A stretch of DNA of 64,000 nucleotides from CAILZL01 sp050248275. Its GTDB lineage: Bacteria; Pseudomonadota; Gammaproteobacteria; Steroidobacterales; Steroidobacteraceae. Where the stretch lies: contig JBFWSR010000005.1 in assembly GCA_050248275.1 (NCBI GenBank), positions 106,782-170,781 of the forward strand, written 5' to 3'. Under the pieces are notes generated by a model. It was given only the letters and a program-made list of their open reading frames with translations. It was not told the DNA's origin and did no database searches. Within the stretch, counting starts at the first letter, position 1. Every line of letters begins with the position of its first letter. A program made the position numbers and the translations under genes. Shown here in pieces: positions 61,805-64,000 of this stretch.

Positions 61805-61806
61805 CG

Positions 61807-62391
61807 ATGGGCAAGGGCCGGTTGGAGGCATTCAGCGATGGCGTGATCGCCATCATTATCACCATCATGGTGCTGGAACTGAAGGTGCCGCACGACACCA
61901 GCCCCGGGGCGTTGCACGAACTGTTGCCGGTCATGCTCAGCTATGTGTTGAGCTTCGTGTTCATCGGCATTTACTGGAACAACCACCATCACCTGCTGCA
62001 TGCGGTGGTTCATGTGAACGGCCGTATCCTGTGGGCCAATCTGCATCTGCTGTTCTGGCTGTCGCTGGTGCCCTTCGTCACCGGCTGGATGGGCGAGAAT
62101 CATTTCCCTGCATTGCCGGTGGCCTGTTATGGAATCGTGTTGCTGGGCGCCGCCATCGCCTACACGATTCTGGCGCATGCCCTGGTGACGCGTCATGGCA
62201 AGGATTCGCCATTGGCCAGGGCGCTCGGCAACGACCGGAAAGGCAAATTGTCATTGCTGATGTATGCAGCGGCCGTCCCGCTGGCGTTCGTGAGCGTGTG
62301 GCTTGCCGGTGCGCTGTATGTCGCCGTGGCGCTGATCTGGCTGGTGCCCGATCTGCGCATCGAGCGTGTGCTCAGCAAAGCCGGCGAATGA
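61807..62391 (+). CDS. TMEM175-like (DUF1211) potassium-channel-type membrane protein
   Basis: A 194-residue membrane protein with six predicted helices. The N-terminal RLEAFSDGVIAIIITIMVLEL is the TMEM175/DUF1211 signature, in which the Phe-Ser-Asp begins the selectivity-filter helix of bacterial TMEM175 channels. NNHHHLLHAV in the following loop is also typical. The bacterial versions form potassium-leak channels. The ATG at 61807 lies 2 bases after the RND stop; an upstream open frame overlaps the pump gene and is not used. It may be co-expressed with the efflux operon. Confidence 0.88.
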   Translation: MGKGRLEAFSDGVIAIIITIMVLELKVPHDTSPGALHELLPVMLSYVLSFVFIGIYWNNHHHLLHAVVHVNGRILWANLHLLFWLSLVPFVTGWMGENHFPALPVACYGIVLLGAAIAYTILAHALVTRHGKDSPLARALGNDRKGKLSLLMYAAAVPLAFVSVWLAGALYVAVALIWLVPDLRIERVLSKAGE

Positions 62392-62418
62392 CCGGCCAGT
62401 GATTGCTCCGATCATCCA

Positions 62419-63678
62419 ATGAATGCACTCACCTCGTTCTGGTCGCCACTCGTCATCGGCTTTGTCGTTGCATTGGGCGTGGGTCTGCTCATCGGTGTGG
62501 AGCGCGAGCGCAACAAGGGGAGCGGACCCACACGTGGCGCAGCAGGCGTGCGCACCTTTGCACTGGTGGCGTTGCTCGGCGCGATCGCTGCGGCGCTGGA
62601 CAGCACCTGGCTGGTCATGGTGTTTGCCATGGGGCTGGCGGTGTTTACCGGCGCCTCCTATCTGCGCAATCGCAATGAAGACCCCGGCCTCACTACTGAA
62701 GTGGCCATGCTGGTCACGTATGCGCTGGGTGCGCTGGCGCAATCGCATGCGCATATCAGCGCCTCGCTGGGCGTGCTGGTGGCGTTGCTGCTGGCTTCAC
62801 GCTCATGGCTGCATGAACTGATTCGCCAGCGTCTGTCGGATCGCGAAATGCTCGACGGCATCCTGCTCGCCGCCGCCGCGCTCATTGTGCTTCCCCTGCT
62901 GCCCGATCACGCCTTCGACGCCTATGGCGTGATCAACCCGCATCTCATCTGGCGCATCACCGTGTTGTTGCTGCTCATCAATGCCGCGGGCTATGTGGCA
63001 TTGCGCAGTTTCAGCAACGGTCTGGGTCTGGCATGGGCCGGCTTCTTTGGCGGCTTTGTATCCAGTGCGGCCACCGTGGCGGCGATGGCTGCGCATGCGC
63101 GTCACAGCACGCAATGGCTGCGCGCAGCATCCGCGGGTGCGGCAGTGTCATCGGTGGCCACCGTGCTGCAACTGATCCTGATCCTGTATCTGGCTCATCC
63201 CGCGCTGGCCACAGAGCTGTTGCCCGCATTGCTGGTCACGGCGTTGGTCAATACGGCCTACGGCGCATGGCTGGCGTATCGCGCACAACAGGCGCGCCAG
63301 TCCGGTGAACTGCCGGGACGCGCCTTTGAACTCAAACGCGCAGTTGGTTTTGCACTGCTGATCACGGTGGTGATGTTTGTGTCTGCATTCCTGGCGGATC
63401 GTTACGGCGCTGCCGGCGCCAGTGTGGGCGTGGCGCTGGCTGGTTTTGCCGATGCGCATTCATCGGCCGCTTCCGCCGCCACACTGGCTGCGCGCGGCAG
63501 CATCACCGATCACACCGCCATGTTCGCCATCCTGCTCGCCGTGACCGCCAACACCATCACCAAGGCTGTCATTGCCTTTGTCAGCGGCGGTACCGCTTAC
63601 GGCATGCGCGTGGTATTGGGACTCGCGTTGATGATGATGGCGCTGTGGGGTGGCGTGGGATTGACGGCGCTGGCGTAA
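62419..63678 (+). CDS. MgtC/SapB and DUF4010 family membrane protein
   Basis: A 419-residue membrane protein with about 11 helices. The N-terminal part (about 8-140) is a MgtC-like domain with LVIGFVVALGVGLLIGVERERNKG and GVRTFALVALLGAIAA; the C-terminal half (about 175-415) is a DUF4010 domain with AGFFGGFVSSAATVAAMA and GFADAHSSAASAATLA. Such proteins are linked to magnesium or other ion homeostasis, but transport has not been shown. It follows the TMEM175-like gene by 27 bases, suggesting cotranscription. Confidence 0.9.
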   Translation: MNALTSFWSPLVIGFVVALGVGLLIGVERERNKGSGPTRGAAGVRTFALVALLGAIAAALDSTWLVMVFAMGLAVFTGASYLRNRNEDPGLTTEVAMLVTYALGALAQSHAHISASLGVLVALLLASRSWLHELIRQRLSDREMLDGILLAAAALIVLPLLPDHAFDAYGVINPHLIWRITVLLLLINAAGYVALRSFSNGLGLAWAGFFGGFVSSAATVAAMAAHARHSTQWLRAASAGAAVSSVATVLQLILILYLAHPALATELLPALLVTALVNTAYGAWLAYRAQQARQSGELPGRAFELKRAVGFALLITVVMFVSAFLADRYGAAGASVGVALAGFADAHSSAASAATLAARGSITDHTAMFAILLAVTANTITKAVIAFVSGGTAYGMRVVLGLALMMMALWGGVGLTALA

Positions 63679-63849
63679 TGTTTTGCTCAAAGTCCCTTTT
63701 GCTTTTTTCAATACGCTCCGCTACACAGCGGTAACTGACTGTCTGGCAAGGAAATCGGGAGGAGCAAGGTGCATATCACTGACGTAAGTCCCTTTGCAAA
63801 GCGACATTTAGGTCGCATATCACTTGGCTCTACTTCTAGTTGGGCCAGA

Positions 63850-64000
63850 TGAACTCACCCGATAACAGGTATCAAGTGATGCGCGGGGACTTCTATGAAA
63901 TTAGAATGGGAAGCCCGCAATTCGCTTCTTTAAAAATTTCTAACTCGCCCTGCCAAACGGTTGGCCGCTCTTTCGGTGAACTAGTCTCGTTTAGTTCCGA
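63850..64000 (+). CDS. Partial hypothetical CDS running off the right edge
   Basis: An ATG at 63850 opens a frame with no stop through the last base (50 codons, beginning MNSPDNRYQVMRGDFYEIRMG). The residue mix looks like a normal soluble protein. The surrounding DNA is AT-richer (about 45-50% GC against about 60% elsewhere), which suggests recent acquisition. No clear ribosome site is seen. The 171 bases between the MgtC-like stop and this ATG contain a short CCGCT/AGCGG hairpin (63718-63731) and no other feature. No function is proposed. Confidence 0.45.

Noticed and set aside
61363..61806. N-terminal extension of the TMEM175-like protein
   Set aside because: It would overlap the end of the RND pump in another frame and lacks homology; the ATG at 61807 places the family signature at the N-terminus.
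1..64000. CRISPR arrays, prophage, integrase, rRNA or tRNA genes
   Set aside because: I saw no regularly spaced repeats, no integrase or phage genes, and no sequence with tRNA or rRNA consensus in any intergenic gap; short tRNA genes could still be missed by eye.

Overview
The window is a dense, high-GC (roughly 60% by eye) stretch of bacterial chromosome, about 95% coding. It carries no rRNA, tRNA, CRISPR array, phage or complete insertion sequence that I could find. Gene content points to a Gram-negative gammaproteobacterium near the Xanthomonadales/Nevskiales/Steroidobacteraceae: lipid A and Kdo genes (lpxL, waaA, Kdo kinase), a TolC-type channel next to pcm and a rhodanese, a pyrophosphate-dependent phosphofructokinase beside a proton-pumping pyrophosphatase and adk, mpl, a class III PHA synthase (phaE-phaC), glycogen genes (glgC, glgA) and a TonB receptor. 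That placement is inference from gene content and order; no marker gene is present to settle it.

Layout. 1-5.1 kb: the 3' part of a large Lhr-type helicase gene, a hotdog thioesterase and a small zinc-ribbon protein. 5.1-11.5 kb: envelope genes, namely a glycosyltransferase, a Kdo kinase, lpxL, waaA, then tolC, a rhodanese and pcm on the minus strand. 11.5-15.1 kb: a structured intergenic region ending in a strong terminator, then a GGDEF/EAL protein and an SGNH esterase. 15.1-19.7 kb: the pyrophosphate/adenylate block, with hppA and pfp on the minus strand and a divergent adk that carries a histone-H1-like tail. 19.8-23 kb: rnd, a membrane protein and mpl. 22.9-26.5 kb: a LysR regulator divergent from four small exported or membrane proteins of unknown role.

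26.5-31.6 kb: an accessory-looking stretch. A three-gene ATP-grasp / alpha-E / Anbu (bacterial proteasome homologue) operon is followed by a lower-GC cassette of two tandem paralogous membrane proteins, with a 17-codon leader ORF in front and a repeated ~38-bp sequence on both sides. 31.7-40.5 kb: an AGCS amino-acid symporter, oligopeptidase A, a Tyr-rich exported protein, a 1325-residue FAD/iron-sulfur dehydrogenase fusion and a rhomboid protease. 40.6-50 kb: an OmpR/CpxA-like two-component system, a YbaY-like lipoprotein, LemA with an M48 protease, a TonB receptor and a DUF192 protein.

50-56.4 kb is a carbon-storage region (glgC, glgA, phaE, phaC) that holds a MITE-like element. 56.6-63.7 kb: cysK translationally coupled to an RND efflux adaptor and pump, then TMEM175-like and MgtC/DUF4010 membrane proteins. 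The right edge turns AT-richer and an open frame runs off the end.

Functionally the window links energy economy through PPi (HppA, PPi-PFK), carbon storage (glycogen, PHA), outer-membrane lipid assembly (LpxL, WaaA, KdkA) and envelope stress or export (TolC, RND, CpxAR-like, LemA/M48). The features I consider most worth a second look are the Anbu/ATP-grasp/alpha-E operon, the repeat-flanked two-gene cassette with its leader ORF, the leader region with terminator ahead of the GGDEF/EAL gene, and the adenylate kinase with a fused Lys/Ala-rich tail.
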